A stretch of DNA of 64,000 nucleotides from Streptosporangium brasiliense (GCF_030811595.1 NZ_JAUSRB010000002.1:248001-312000); one strand, 5' to 3'; positions 1-9,756 are shown, counted from the stretch's first letter. Numbers and translations: made by a program. Notes: a model not told the origin generated them from the letters alone.

Positions 1-852
1 GTAGCCGAAGGTCCAGCCCCTGCCGGCGACCGGCTCCTGCGAGGCGGTCCAGGCGACCCTGCTACCCGCCGGGTAGTGCTTGCGGACCGTCCACCTGACC
101 GCGCTCAGCGCCGCCTTGCGGAAGTCGGCGCCGGTCTTCAGCTCGGCGGCCGGCGCCGCCCCGGGGAGCGGGCCGGAGGCGGCCATCGTGCGCGGCAGCC
201 GCGCCGCGCCCACCGACTGGCCGGCCGAGAACGACGGGACGGCGCCGAGCGCCCACGGGCCGCCCAGCCTGGCGTAGGTGATCGCGGCCTTGGCGTCGGT
301 CACCGAGCCCAGCACCGGACTCGGCGTGCCCGGCAGCGCCTGCAGGGCCTTCACCCGGGGCACGCCGGGCAGCGTGATCGTGGGCACGGCCCGGGGGAGC
401 ATCGGCTCGGTGGCGGCGTCGGCCTGCGGGAGCGGCACCGGATCGTCGGGCTCGTCACCGGCGAACAGCACGAAGGCCCCGACGATCGCGGCGGCGCTGA
501 CGACGGCGGCGACGACGCTGACGGCCGCCCGGAACCGGGCGACGCCCGTCCGCGCCGACAGGGCGGGGTGCGGGGCCGGGCCGGCGCCGCCGGGCACGCC
601 GCGGTTACCGAGCGTGCCGGAGGAGTGGGGCGGATCGGGGTCGGGGAACGCTCCATCGGAGCCGCGCCGCGAGACGAGCACGGCCTCCTCCCCGTCTCCG
701 ATGGGGAAACGCCGGGGCACCCGGGTGCCGATCATCGCACCGTCATCGTCACGGACAGCGGGTATAGGTGCCGTGAGCGCCTCATAGGACGGGACATATC
801 TCTCACGAGAGCGCCCGGAGGAGTTTCCACCAACGTCCGCCATAGGCGTCAC
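1..852 (-). CDS. Membrane-anchored hypothetical protein (3' end beyond window)
   Basis: The reading frame is open from a GTG at 852 to the left edge, so only the first 284 codons are present. The GTG follows GGAGG with about 9 nt spacing; an in-frame ATG lies three codons later (843). Residues 1-105 are hydrophilic and rich in Pro, Gly and Arg. Residues about 109-131 are one hydrophobic segment (Ala/Val-rich). A Pro/Ala-rich stalk and a predicted extracytoplasmic domain follow, so this is probably a single-pass type II membrane protein. I do not recognise the family. It is divergent from the acyl-CoA synthetase gene, with about 120 bp between them. Confidence 0.65.
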   Translation of the reverse strand, partial: MTPMADVGGNSSGRSRERYVPSYEALTAPIPAVRDDDGAMIGTRVPRRFPIGDGEEAVLVSRRGSDGAFPDPDPPHSSGTLGNRGVPGGAGPAPHPALSARTGVARFRAAVSVVAAVVSAAAIVGAFVLFAGDEPDDPVPLPQADAATEPMLPRAVPTITLPGVPRVKALQALPGTPSPVLGSVTDAKAAITYARLGGPWALGAVPSFSAGQSVGAARLPRTMAASGPLPGAAPAAELKTGADFRKAALSAVRWTVRKHYPAGSRVAWTASQEPVAGRGWTFGY

Positions 853-963
853 ATTACGTCACCTCCCGTGATCGATACACCGGCTCACAATTACACTTAA
901 GCCACGAGGTCACCATTTTCCCTGGTGATGTCAGCCCCCTTCCATAAACAGAATGTCGCTCTG

Positions 964-969
964 TATGGT
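964..969 (+). promoter_or_regulatory. Candidate -10 box for a leaderless transcript of the acyl-CoA synthetase
   Basis: TATGGT fits the actinobacterial TANNNT -10 pattern and ends 6 bp before ATG 976, so transcription could start at the A of the start codon. No convincing -35 was seen. The argument is positional only. Confidence 0.3.
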
Positions 970-975
970 CGCGCC

Positions 976-2439
976 ATGAGGGGCTTCTACGAGATCGCCG
1001 TGGCCGACCCCGGACGCGTCGCCGTCGTCGCGGGCACCGCCACGACGTACGGCGAGCTCCACTCCCGGGCCAACCAGGTCTCCCACGGCCTCCTCGCCCG
1101 CGGCACCCGGCCCGGCGACGCCGTGGTCACGGTCCTGCCCAACGGGGCCGACGCGGTCACGATGATGCTCGCGACCTACCAGATCGGCGCCTACCACGTC
1201 CCGGTGAACTGGCACTGCACCACCGAGGAGGTCGGCTACATCGTCACCGACTGCGCGGCGCGCGTGGTGGTGGGGTCCGGGCGCCACGCGCACGTCCTGC
1301 CGGCCGGCTCCATGGAGCCCGGCGACCTCGCCGCGGGACGGCCCGCCACCCCGCCCCGGGAGCGCCGGGCCGGATCGATGATGCTCTACACCTCCGGCAC
1401 CACCGGCAGGCCCAAGGGCGTCCGGAGGCGGCTGATCGATCTCACCCCCGAGGACCTCTACCCGATCCTGGAGCGCAAGAGCTGGCGGCACTTCGCGCTC
1501 CCGCCCGACGGCGTGCACCTGCTGCTGTCCCAGCTCTACCACTCCGCCCCGTACGGCCAGGCGATGATGGCCCTGCAGCTCGGTCACACGCTCGTGGCCA
1601 CCGAGCGGTTCGACGCCGAGGAGACGCTCGGGCTGATCGAGCGGCACCGGGTGACCAACACGTTCATGGTGCCGACCATGTTCCACCGGCTGCTGGCCCT
1701 GCCTGCGGAGGTCAGGGAAAAGCATGATTTATCGTCATTGACCCACCTCTATCACGGCGCCGCCCCGTGCCCGCCCGCCACCAAGCAGGCGATGATCGAC
1801 TGGCTCGGCCCGGTGCTGTGGGAGTACTACGGCTCGACCGAGGCCGCCGTGGCCACCATGGTCTCCTCGGCCGAGTGGCTGGCGCGGCCGGGCACGGTCG
1901 GCCGGGCGGTCGACGGCATGGAGTTCACGATCCTCGCCGACGACGGCACGGAGCTCCCGCCCGGCGAGCCGGGACTGGTCTACATCGGCGGCATCAACCG
2001 GTTCGAATACCACCAGGACCCGTCCAAGACCGCCGCCGCGATGCGCGGCCGCCTCTACACCCCGGGCGACATCGGCTACCTGGACGAGGAGGGCTACCTG
2101 TTCCTGTGCGACCGGCGCACCGATCTGATCATCTCCGGCGGGGTGAACATCTACCCCGCCGAGATCGAGGCCGCCCTGCTGGAGCACCCCGCGGTGGCGG
2201 ACGTGGCCGTGATCGGCGTGCCGGACCCGGAGTGGGGGCAGCGGGCCGTAGCCCTGGTCCAGCCGGCCCCCGGCGCCGAGCCCGGCCCCGGCCTCACCGC
2301 CGACCTGCTGGCCCACTGCGCGCCCAGGCTGGCACGGCTCAAGCATCCCCGCGTGATCGAGTATCGCGACCGGCTGCCGCGCACCCCCACCGGCAAGCTG
2401 AGCCGCAGCAGCCTCCGGGACACGTATCTTCCGCCCTGA
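976..2439 (+). CDS. Long-chain fatty-acyl-CoA synthetase (AMP-forming, FadD-like)
   Basis: This is an ANL-superfamily adenylating enzyme that would activate a carboxylic acid to acyl-AMP and then to acyl-CoA. Motifs in order: the P-loop [11 protein letters not shown] near residue 138, YYGSTEA in the middle, [10 protein letters not shown] and [11 protein letters not shown] leading into the hinge, [10 protein letters not shown] near 390, and the catalytic lysine in PTGKLSR close to the C-terminus. Length (487 residues) is normal. A start at 925 (GTG-ATG) would add 17 residues, but the family fold starts at MRGFYEIA. At 976 there is no Shine-Dalgarno; TATGGT lies 6 bp upstream (964-969), which suggests a leaderless message. 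The htrA-like gene follows after 19 bp. The substrate cannot be told from sequence. Confidence 0.88.
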   Translation: MRGFYEIAVADPGRVAVVAGTATTYGELHSRANQVSHGLLARGTRPGDAVVTVLPNGADAVTMMLATYQIGAYHVPVNWHCTTEEVGYIVTDCAARVVVGSGRHAHVLPAGSMEPGDLAAGRPATPPRERRAGSMMLYTSGTTGRPKGVRRRLIDLTPEDLYPILERKSWRHFALPPDGVHLLLSQLYHSAPYGQAMMALQLGHTLVATERFDAEETLGLIERHRVTNTFMVPTMFHRLLALPAEVREKHDLSSLTHLYHGAAPCPPATKQAMIDWLGPVLWEYYGSTEAAVATMVSSAEWLARPGTVGRAVDGMEFTILADDGTELPPGEPGLVYIGGINRFEYHQDPSKTAAAMRGRLYTPGDIGYLDEEGYLFLCDRRTDLIISGGVNIYPAEIEAALLEHPAVADVAVIGVPDPEWGQRAVALVQPAPGAEPGPGLTADLLAHCAPRLARLKHPRVIEYRDRLPRTPTGKLSRSSLRDTYLPP

Positions 2440-2458
2440 GCTGGGAAGATATCTCTTC

Positions 2459-3565
2459 ATGGGGGGATCGACTTCACGTGTCGCGCTGACCGCCGCCATC
2501 GCCGTGGTGCTCGCCGGGTGCGGCCAGAGCGCACGATCGCAACCATCCGACACGGCCACCGAGCCGCCCGGAGTCCCGCCCCCCGCCTCGTCCCCGGCCC
2601 AGACCCAGCCCCAGGCCCAGCCCCCGGGCGGCCCGGCGGCCCTGGAGAGCGCCTACGAACGGGTCATCACCAAGGTGCTGCCCTCCATCGTGCAGATCAC
2701 CACGGAGAACGGTCTCGGCTCGGGCATCGTCTACGACAGCTCCGGGCACATCATCACCAACGCCCACGTGGTCGGCCGGGCCAAGCGGTTCGAGGTGACG
2801 CTCGCCACCGGCGGCACCCCCCGCCGGGCCGAGCTCGTGGAGTCCTTCGCCCTCGGCGACCTGGCCGTGATCAAGGTGAACGACCCCGCCGGGCTGAGGC
2901 CGGCCGTGTTCGGTGACTCCGGCAAGCTGCGGGTCGGTCAGATCGTGCTGGCCATGGGCAACCCGCTGGGCCTGTCCGGCAGCGTGACCGACGGCATCGT
3001 CTCGGCGCTGGGCCGTACGGTCAGCGAGCCCACGGACGGCGGGTCCCCCGGCGCGACGATCGCCGGCGCCATCCAGACCTCGGCCGCGATCAACCCCGGC
3101 AACAGCGGCGGTGCCCTGGTCAACCTCTCCGGCGAGGTCATCGGCGTCCCGACCCTGACCGCGGTCAATCCCGAGCTCGGCGGTGGGCAGGCCCCGGGCA
3201 TCGGCTTCGCGATCCCGTCCAACACCGCCACCGACATCACCCGGCAGATCGTCGAGACCGGCAAGGTCACCAACACCCACCGGGCCGCCCTCGGCGTCAC
3301 CATACAGACCGTGATCGGCTCCGGGGGCGGCCCCGTGGGCGCCGGTGTCGTGCGCGTGTCCCGAGGCGGCAGCGCCGACCAGGCGGGCATCAGGCCCGGT
3401 GACGTGATCGTCTCGATCAACGGCACGCCCACCCCGACGTCCCAGGCCCTGTCGGAGATCATCGCCGACCTCCGCCCCGGTGACCGGGCCAAGGTCGAGC
3501 TCCTGCGTCCCGACGGGTCGTCCTCCACCGTCACCGTGACCCTGGGCGAGCTGCCCGGCGGCTGA
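2459..3565 (+). CDS. HtrA/DegP-type serine protease lipoprotein with PDZ domain
   Basis: This is an extracytoplasmic S1C protease, likely involved in quality control of exported proteins. The N-terminus is a lipoprotein signal with lipobox LAGC (Cys21), followed by a Pro/Gln-rich linker to about residue 60. The trypsin-like domain carries the full triad: His103 in ITNAHVVG, Asp134 in LGDLAVI and Ser216 in NPGNSGGAL. A C-terminal PDZ domain (about 275-365) shows ALGVTIQ, RPGDVIVSING and RPGDRAKVELLRPDG. Size (368 residues) fits the actinobacterial PepD/HtrA family, but a Cys-lipid anchor replaces the usual long transmembrane N-terminus. It lies 19 bp after the acyl-CoA synthetase gene and may be co-transcribed; a functional link is not obvious. 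Confidence 0.9.
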   Translation: MGGSTSRVALTAAIAVVLAGCGQSARSQPSDTATEPPGVPPPASSPAQTQPQAQPPGGPAALESAYERVITKVLPSIVQITTENGLGSGIVYDSSGHIITNAHVVGRAKRFEVTLATGGTPRRAELVESFALGDLAVIKVNDPAGLRPAVFGDSGKLRVGQIVLAMGNPLGLSGSVTDGIVSALGRTVSEPTDGGSPGATIAGAIQTSAAINPGNSGGALVNLSGEVIGVPTLTAVNPELGGGQAPGIGFAIPSNTATDITRQIVETGKVTNTHRAALGVTIQTVIGSGGGPVGAGVVRVSRGGSADQAGIRPGDVIVSINGTPTPTSQALSEIIADLRPGDRAKVELLRPDGSSSTVTVTLGELPGG

Positions 3566-3654
3566 CCGGCCCGCTCACCGTCGAGCTCTTTGCGAGCGCG
3601 CCGGAGCCCCGGCCGTTCCGGGCCGCGCGCCGGGGGCGAGACCGCTCGGGCGCG

Positions 3655-3808
3655 GGGCGGGCCGTACGGCCGGCGCTGGGGGCGGGGCGGGCCGTACGGC
3701 CGGCGGGAGCGCGGGAGGGCGGGAGGGCGGGAGGGCACTGTCCCGCCACAGCCGGGAGACATGGGCACCGGCGGCGCGGGGCGGGCCGTACGGGAGCGCG
3801 GGAGGGCG
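3655..3808. repeat. G-rich imperfect repeats in a convergent intergenic region
   Basis: The 256 bp between the htrA-like gene and the convergent ompA-like gene hold near-identical copies of a unit with core GGGCGGGCCGTACGGCCGGC (about 3655 and 3687), a third shortened copy near 3780, and a run of GGGAGGGC units (about 3712-3736). The GCCGTACGGC core is self-complementary, so transcripts could form stacked hairpins that end both genes. No coding potential was seen. Confidence 0.5.
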
Positions 3809-3821
3809 CGTCCTCCCGCGG

Positions 3822-4403
3822 TCACTTGGCGGTGAAGACGATCTCGACGCGGCGGTTCCTGGCCCGGTTCTCCTCGACCGGCCTGCCGTCGACGACGTTG
3901 GGCGCCTTCGGCCGGCGCTCGCCGAGGCCGGTGGCCTCGAAGGTCACGTCCTGCCCGGCCAGCAGGCTTCGCAGCGCCCCCTGCACGGCCTGCGCCCGCC
4001 GCAGGGACAGCCGGTCGTTGTAGGCGTCGGTCCCCTGGTCGTCGGTGTGCCCCAGGATCTTGATCAGGCCGCCGGCCGACTCCGCCTTGATCCGGCCGGC
4101 GACCCCCCGCAGCCGCGCCGTCGCCCTGGCGGTCAGCGCGGCCCTGTCGAGGGCGAACAGCACGTCGCTGGTGAGCGCCAGGGTGACCGTCCGGCCCTGC
4201 TTCGACTCGCTCTCGCTGCCGTCCAGAGACTCGGACCCGGCCAGGATGTCGTCGACCGGCAGGACGAGGTCCTCCACCGGGGCCGTGGCGTCGGCCGGCG
4301 GGTCCGGCTCCGCCCACGCCGCCGGCCCGGCCCCGGCGACGAGCCCGCCGGCCAGCACCGCGGCGGCCAGGGCCCGCCGGGCGCGGTCAGGAGATCGGGA
4401 CAT
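3822..4403 (-). CDS. OmpA-family peptidoglycan-binding protein, exported
   Basis: The product is 193 residues. It has a signal peptide (MSRSPDRARRALAAAVLAGG, cleavage likely after AWA), an acidic linker, and a C-terminal OmpA domain (about 75-190). That domain shows the usual sequence DVLFALDRAALTARA, then GHTDDQGTDAYNDRLSLRRA, then EENRARNRRVEIVF. The Asp and Arg of this fold bind the diaminopimelate side chain of peptidoglycan. The ATG at 4403 is preferred because it opens the signal peptide; it overlaps the stop of the upstream lipoprotein gene by 17 bp, so the two are probably translationally coupled. A role as a cell-wall-attached partner of that lipoprotein is an inference. Confidence 0.85.
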   Translation of the reverse strand: MSRSPDRARRALAAAVLAGGLVAGAGPAAWAEPDPPADATAPVEDLVLPVDDILAGSESLDGSESESKQGRTVTLALTSDVLFALDRAALTARATARLRGVAGRIKAESAGGLIKILGHTDDQGTDAYNDRLSLRRAQAVQGALRSLLAGQDVTFEATGLGERRPKAPNVVDGRPVEENRARNRRVEIVFTAK

Positions 4404-5019
4404 CGGTGAACACCCCGAGGATCGGGAACTCAATGTTGATCTTCTGTACGTCCGGCGGCGGCGCGGCGTACGACGCGTACAGCGGCAGGACCTCCCCGGG
4501 CTCGGTCGTGATGTCGTACTCCGAGCACAGGCACTTGGTGGCACCACCGGTGACGGTGCGGGCGGGCCGGTAGCGCTTGGCGTTCACGGGGTCGACGAGG
4601 TTCACCCCGGCCACCGTCAGGCCGAGGTAGGCGGGCGTGTCTCCCATCAGGCTGCTCATGTTCCACTTGGTGTCACCGGTGTTGGTGATGGTCCAGCTCA
4701 GCGTGGTCAGCCGCCCCTGCCGCCGGAGACCGGTGACGTCCACGGTCAGCTCCGCCCCTCCCGCCTTGACCTGACGGGTGGCGATCACCTCCCCCTGCTG
4801 GGGCGGCGCGCTCGCCTGCGACTCGGGCCGGGCCTGCTCCTGCGTCCCGGGCGGGGCCTGCTCTCCCTGCGACGGAGCGCCGGAGGCGGCCGTCCGGGCC
4901 GCCTGCTGGGCCTGGCGCTCCTCCCCACCACTGCCCCGTAGGTCGCCGAGCGCGCCGCACGCCGTCAGGGCCATCACCAGTCCGGGGGCGGCCACGGCGA
5001 GGGCGATCTTCCTTCGCAT
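4387..5019 (-). CDS. Secreted lipoprotein, function unknown
   Basis: The product is 210 residues. The signal sequence ends in lipobox LTAC (Cys21), so the mature protein should be lipid-anchored outside the membrane. A Gln/Ala/Pro-rich linker (about 30-75) leads to a compact beta-rich domain with VTGLRRQGRLTTLSWTITN, a pattern seen in Ig-like domains of actinobacterial surface lipoproteins. Two cysteines (CLCSEYD) could form a disulfide or bind metal. AGAGGTGA stands 8 nt before the ATG. It forms a two-gene operon with the OmpA-like gene (17-bp overlap). Confidence 0.75.
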   Translation of the reverse strand: MRRKIALAVAAPGLVMALTACGALGDLRGSGGEERQAQQAARTAASGAPSQGEQAPPGTQEQARPESQASAPPQQGEVIATRQVKAGGAELTVDVTGLRRQGRLTTLSWTITNTGDTKWNMSSLMGDTPAYLGLTVAGVNLVDPVNAKRYRPARTVTGGATKCLCSEYDITTEPGEVLPLYASYAAPPPDVQKINIEFPILGVFTDVPIS

Positions 5020-5114
5020 CCTGTGTCACCTCTGCTTTTTCGGGGGTCAGGGTCACGAATGTAAGGGGGCGACCTTCAGGATCCGTATAGCCCGCCATAT
5101 CCGCAGATGGTGCG

Positions 5115-7982
5115 CTATCGAGGCAGGCCGCGGCGGCGACGCGCCTCCTGGGCGACCTCCTCCGCCTCGGCCATCCCTCGCCGATCGCCGAGAGCGTCGA
5201 ACTCTGCCATGGAACCGGCAATCGCGGCAAACGCCCCATCGATCTCATCAAGGTCGAGATCCGCCCCCGCCAGGACCAGGGACGCGCGGGCGGCCCCCCG
5301 GCGGTCGCCGTACTCCTTGAAGATCGTCGACGCCTCCCGCGCCGCCGCCCGCGCCGCCTCCGGCACCCCCTCGGCACGCGCCACCCGGGCCAGCAGCAGC
5401 AGGCCGGCGGCCTCGGGCAGCCGGTCGCCCAGCCGCCGGTCGATGCGCAGGCCGCGCTCGGCGCAGTCCCGGGCGGCCGACACCCGCCGCAGGTCCAGGT
5501 GGAGCAGGGCCAGCTCGCGCAGCGCCGCCGCCTCACCCCGGGGATCTCCCAGCTCACGGTAGGCGCGAAGGCCGGCCGTCAACAGGTCCTCGGCCCGCCG
5601 CAGCGTCCCCAGCGCGCGCAGCGCGTCCGCCCGGCCACGCGCGTCACCGGCCGCCTCGAACGCGGCCAGGCACTCGGCCAGGCACCGCTCCGCCTCGGCG
5701 GGACGGTCCTGGGCGGCGAGGACCAGGCCGAGCCGGTGGCGCGCGCGTGCCTCCTCCGGCCCGTCGCCCAGCTCCCGGAAGCGGGACAGCGCCGCCTGGA
5801 GGGCCCGCGCCGCCTCCTCCAGACGGCCCTCGATCCGGTGCAGGTCGGCCAGCGCCCTCAGCAGCAGCGCCTCGCCGTGCCGGTGCCCCGCCAGCCGCGC
5901 GGCCTCCAGCCCGGTCCGGTTCGTCGCGTGCCAGTCCTCGTGGTGGGCGCGCAGTTCGAAGAACGGCGTCAGGTAGAACGCCAGCCGCCAGGCCGCGTCG
6001 GCCAGCCCCGCGCGGTGGAAGTCCGCGACGGCGGCGACCAGGAACCCTCGCTCGGCCCCGAGCCACCGGGCCGACTCGCGCAGGTGCGCCGTCTCCAGGG
6101 CCGGGCTCCACTCCGCCGTGCGCGCCACGGTCTGGCCGGTGCCCGGCTCGGCCGGCAGCAGCAGGGTGCGGGCCCGCCGGACCCGCTCCAGAACCTCACG
6201 CGCCACCACGGCGAGCACCCGCTCGGCCGTGCCCTCCTCCTCGACCAGGCGCTCGGCGGCGTAGAGCCGGGTGAGGTCGTGCCAGCCGTACCGCTCCTGG
6301 CCCGCGTCGTCCAGCCCGCGCGCCTGGAGCAGCCCGGCCCCGGCCAGCTCCTCCAGCTGCCGCTCCACCCGCAGGCCGCCGAACGCCGCGGCGGCGGCCC
6401 ACGGCGCGACGTCCGGCGCCGACAGCGACCCGAGGCGTCGCAGCAGCCGCTGCTCCTCCTCCGCCAGGCCCCGGTAGCCGAGGCCGAGACTGCCCCGCAC
6501 GGCCAGGTCCCCCGCCGTCAGCTCGTCCAGCCGCCCGCGCTCGTCGCCCAGCCGGCCGGCCAGGTGCTCCAGGGTCCAGCCGGGCCGCCGGGCCAGCCGG
6601 GACCCCGCGATCCGCAGCGCCAGCGGGAGCCCGCCGCACAGCTCGGCGATCCGCCGCGCGGCCTGCGGCTCGGCCCGCACCCGCGTCTCCCCCGCCACCC
6701 TGGCCAGCATCGTCACCGAGTCGGCGGTACCGAGCACGCCCAGCTCGAAGGCCCGGGACGCCTCCAGCCCGTACAGCGGTGACCTGCTGGTCACCAGCGT
6801 CAGGCAGCCCGGCCCCGTCGGCAGCAGCGGCCTGACCTGGGACTCGCCGACGGCGTCGTCCAGCACCACCAGCAGCCGCCGGGTGGCCGTCATGCTGCGG
6901 TAGAGCCGCACCCTGTCCTCAAGACCGGCGGGGACGGCCCCTTCGGGACAGCCGAGGGAGCGCAGCAGGTCCTCCAGCACCGCGCCCGCGCCGGCCGGAC
7001 GGCTGCCCGCGCGCAGCGCGGCGTAGAGGCGGCCGTCGGGGAACCCCGCGCCCAGCAGCGTGGCGGCGTGGACCGCCACGGCACTCTTGCCCGACCCGGC
7101 CGGCCCGTGCAGCACCAGATGGACCGGGGCGCCGCCGGCGGCGGTCGCCTGCCCCGCGATCCAGCTCAGGACCTCCGCGCGGCCGGTGAAGTCGGCGATG
7201 TCGGGCGGCGTCTCGTGCGGGACGGCGCCGCGCTCCCCCACCTGCCCGGTCGGTCCCCGCCCGGCCAGCACCCTGTCGTGGGCCGCCCGCAGCTCCGGGC
7301 CGGGCTCCAGCCCCAGCTCCTCCACCAGCACGCGGCGGGCGTCCTGGTAGGCCGCGAGCGCCTCCGACCGCCTCCCCGCCTGGTGCAGCGCGAGGATCAA
7401 CTGCCCCCAGGCGCGCTCCCTGAGCGGGTAGGCCGCGACGAGCGCGCGGAGCTCTCCGACGACCTCGCCGTGGCGTCCGAGCGTCAGGTCCAGGTCGATC
7501 CGCTCCTCGGCCGCGCTGAGCCGCAGCTCCTCAAGCCGTACGGCCTGCGTCCGCCGCAGCTCGCCGGAGTCGACATCGGCCAGCGCCGGTCCGCGCCACA
7601 GCCCCAGAGCACCGCGCAGCCCGTCGGCGGCCTCCGCCGCGCGCCCGGCGTCACGGGCCCGGCGCGCCTGCTCGACCATGCGCTCGAAGCGGTGCGCGTC
7701 CACCTCCTCGGCGGGGACCGCGATCAGGTAACCGCCGGGAGCCGTGCGGATGGTCCCGGCCCCGACCAGGCGGCGCAGCGCGCTCACGTAGACCCGCAGC
7801 ACCGACTCGGCCGAGGCCGGCGGATCGTCGCCCCACACCACAGCGGTCAGGCGGTCGAGCGTCACGACGTGCCCCGCGCGCAGCAGCAGGGCGGCCAGGA
7901 GCGCGCGGTGCTTGGCCGGGCCGGGGGTCAGGACCTGGCCGCCGTCGAGGATCTGGAGCGGCCCCAGCAGACCGAACCGCAC
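5115..7982 (-). CDS. SARP/AfsR-type transcriptional regulator with NTPase and TPR domains
   Basis: The product is 955 residues, close to AfsR itself. An OmpR-like winged helix (about 1-95, MRFGLLGPLQILDGG then PAKHRALLAALLLRAG) is followed by a bacterial transcriptional activation domain (about 100-245). An NB-ARC/STAND ATPase has the P-loop GPAGSGKS near 295, Walker B RRLLVVLDDA near 370 and GGLPLALRIAG near 450. TPR-like helical repeats run from about 680 to 930. Such proteins switch on antibiotic or differentiation genes when the NTPase module is triggered. The GTG start has GGAGGGG inside the end of the kinase gene, which stops only 4 bp upstream, so the two form an operon. The target genes are not visible here. 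Confidence 0.9.
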   Translation of the reverse strand: MRFGLLGPLQILDGGQVLTPGPAKHRALLAALLLRAGHVVTLDRLTAVVWGDDPPASAESVLRVYVSALRRLVGAGTIRTAPGGYLIAVPAEEVDAHRFERMVEQARRARDAGRAAEAADGLRGALGLWRGPALADVDSGELRRTQAVRLEELRLSAAEERIDLDLTLGRHGEVVGELRALVAAYPLRERAWGQLILALHQAGRRSEALAAYQDARRVLVEELGLEPGPELRAAHDRVLAGRGPTGQVGERGAVPHETPPDIADFTGRAEVLSWIAGQATAAGGAPVHLVLHGPAGSGKSAVAVHAATLLGAGFPDGRLYAALRAGSRPAGAGAVLEDLLRSLGCPEGAVPAGLEDRVRLYRSMTATRRLLVVLDDAVGESQVRPLLPTGPGCLTLVTSRSPLYGLEASRAFELGVLGTADSVTMLARVAGETRVRAEPQAARRIAELCGGLPLALRIAGSRLARRPGWTLEHLAGRLGDERGRLDELTAGDLAVRGSLGLGYRGLAEEEQRLLRRLGSLSAPDVAPWAAAAAFGGLRVERQLEELAGAGLLQARGLDDAGQERYGWHDLTRLYAAERLVEEEGTAERVLAVVAREVLERVRRARTLLLPAEPGTGQTVARTAEWSPALETAHLRESARWLGAERGFLVAAVADFHRAGLADAAWRLAFYLTPFFELRAHHEDWHATNRTGLEAARLAGHRHGEALLLRALADLHRIEGRLEEAARALQAALSRFRELGDGPEEARARHRLGLVLAAQDRPAEAERCLAECLAAFEAAGDARGRADALRALGTLRRAEDLLTAGLRAYRELGDPRGEAAALRELALLHLDLRRVSAARDCAERGLRIDRRLGDRLPEAAGLLLLARVARAEGVPEAARAAAREASTIFKEYGDRRGAARASLVLAGADLDLDEIDGAFAAIAGSMAEFDALGDRRGMAEAEEVAQEARRRRGLPR

Positions 7983-7986
7983 GCGG

Positions 7987-9756
7987 CTACCCCTCCGCCG
8001 GGCGCGCGTCGAACGTACCGAACCTGACCCGCACCGCCGCGTCGCCGTCCGGTGCGGCGTGCACGCCGATCTTCCCCGGGCCGTAGGGACTGCCGTCGAC
8101 GGCCTGCCCGGCCATGACCTCGTTGACCCACACGCGCAGGGCGAGCGCCGATCCGTCAGGCCGGCATTCGGCGATGATCCGGTTGTCGGCCGACTTCTTG
8201 ATGTCCGCGTTCCTGGCGGGGCCGTACAGGGCGGTGACCTTCTGCCCCGCCCGCCGCTTGATGATCGAGACCGTGCCGGAGCCGCTGACCGTGAACTCGT
8301 AGCGGTCGCCGCCGGAGTCGCCCCGGCACCAGACGCCGAACTCTCCCGTCCCCCCGGCCAGCCGCGCCGAGCTGCTGATGACCACTCCGCCCTCGGGCTC
8401 GTCCGGCGCGGGCGCCGACTTCCACAGCCGCCAGCCCGGGTTCACGGTCAGCAGGTAGGACCCGCCGGTGACCTCCGCGCGCCCGGCGTCGGTGGCGCCC
8501 ACCGACCAGGAGTGGTCCGCGCCGCCGAAGTCGGCGTGGAAGGGCCACGTCCCGCCGGGGCGTCCCACGGCCCACCACGCCACCGCCCCGGCCGCCACCG
8601 CCACCGCCGCGACGGCCAGAGCGGCGAGCAGCCGCCTGCGCCGCCCGCTCCGGGCGGGGTGCCCCGGGCCCTGCTCAGCCGCCCCGGGTGCCCTGGCCGT
8701 CCCGGACCCCCCGGCCGTCCCGGGCATCTCGGACACCCCAGCCGTCCCGGGCACCCCAGCCGTCCCGGACATCCCGGGCACCCCGGCCGTCCCGGGCAGC
8801 GGGCCGAGATCGCGGCCCCCGGCCGCGCCCGGCCTCGACGGCCCGGACGTGCCGTGCGGGCGGGCCGACCAGGTCTGCCCGGCCGGGGCCGGCGGGTGGC
8901 CCGTCCAGGTCCGCTCGACCACCTGGGTGGCCGTCGCCGGTGTCATGTCCCGGCCGCCGACCAGCTCGCCGAGCAGGTCGCGGGCGCTCGGCCGGCCGGC
9001 CGGATCCTTGGCCATGGCCCACTCGACGAAGCCGCGCAGCCGCCCGTCCAGGCCGTCGAGATGCGGCCCCTCGTTGACGATCCGGTAGAGCACCTCCGCG
9101 GGCGCCCCGCCGCCGAACGGCAGCCGCCCGGTCCCCGCGAACGCGATCACACCGCCCCAGGCGTAGATGTCGGCCGCCGGGGTGAGCGCCTCCCCGCGCA
9201 CCTGCTCGGGGGCCATGAACGCCGGCGTCCCCACGACCGCCTGGCTGACCAGGCTGTCCCCGTCGACCAGTTTCGCTATCCCGAAGTCGATCACTCGGGG
9301 GCCCAGCGGCGAGAGCAGCACGTTCGACGGCTTGAGGTCCCGGTGGATCACTCCCGCCCCGTGGATGGCGTTCAGCGCGACCGCGATGCCGACCGCGAGG
9401 GCCTCCAGGTCGGACCCGGCCATCGGCCCCTGGTCCCGTACGGCCTGCGCCAGGTCGGGGCCCTTGACGTATTCGGTGACGAGGTAGGCCACGTCCCCGT
9501 CGAGCCCGGCGTCCAGCACGGGGGCCGTGCAGAATCGGGCCACCAGGCGGGCGGCGGCGACCTCTCGTTCGAACCGCCGCCGGAAGACGGGGTCGCGAGC
9601 CAGCTCCGGATTGATCACCTTCACCGCGGCCAGGCCGCCGGTCGGGGTGGTGGCGAGATGCACGGTGCCCATGCCGCCGCGCCCGAGCACGCGCCGGAGC
9701 AGGTAGCCGCCGATCACCTGCGACTCGCCCGGTGCGGCCCATTCCGAAGGATTCAT
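7987..9756 (-). CDS. Membrane Ser/Thr protein kinase with extracellular sensor-like domain
   Basis: Residues about 15-275 form a Hanks-type kinase: glycine loop GRGGMGTVHLA, catalytic lysine in AAVKVINPE, HRDLKPSN near 138, DFGIAK near 158 and GTPAFMAPEQ. A low-complexity linker (about 300-375) has repeated GTAGVPG/GTAGVSE units. One transmembrane helix follows near 375-397. The last 190 residues form a predicted extracellular domain (FHADFGGADHSWSVGATDAG through VNEVMAGQAVDGSPYG) resembling a concanavalin-like/LamG jelly roll, which in other proteins binds sugars. The gene precedes the SARP regulator by 4 bp, recalling the AfsK-AfsR kinase-regulator relationship. That this kinase phosphorylates that regulator is an inference. 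Confidence 0.92.
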   Translation of the reverse strand: MNPSEWAAPGESQVIGGYLLRRVLGRGGMGTVHLATTPTGGLAAVKVINPELARDPVFRRRFEREVAAARLVARFCTAPVLDAGLDGDVAYLVTEYVKGPDLAQAVRDQGPMAGSDLEALAVGIAVALNAIHGAGVIHRDLKPSNVLLSPLGPRVIDFGIAKLVDGDSLVSQAVVGTPAFMAPEQVRGEALTPAADIYAWGGVIAFAGTGRLPFGGGAPAEVLYRIVNEGPHLDGLDGRLRGFVEWAMAKDPAGRPSARDLLGELVGGRDMTPATATQVVERTWTGHPPAPAGQTWSARPHGTSGPSRPGAAGGRDLGPLPGTAGVPGMSGTAGVPGTAGVSEMPGTAGGSGTARAPGAAEQGPGHPARSGRRRRLLAALAVAAVAVAAGAVAWWAVGRPGGTWPFHADFGGADHSWSVGATDAGRAEVTGGSYLLTVNPGWRLWKSAPAPDEPEGGVVISSSARLAGGTGEFGVWCRGDSGGDRYEFTVSGSGTVSIIKRRAGQKVTALYGPARNADIKKSADNRIIAECRPDGSALALRVWVNEVMAGQAVDGSPYGPGKIGVHAAPDGDAAVRVRFGTFDARPAEG

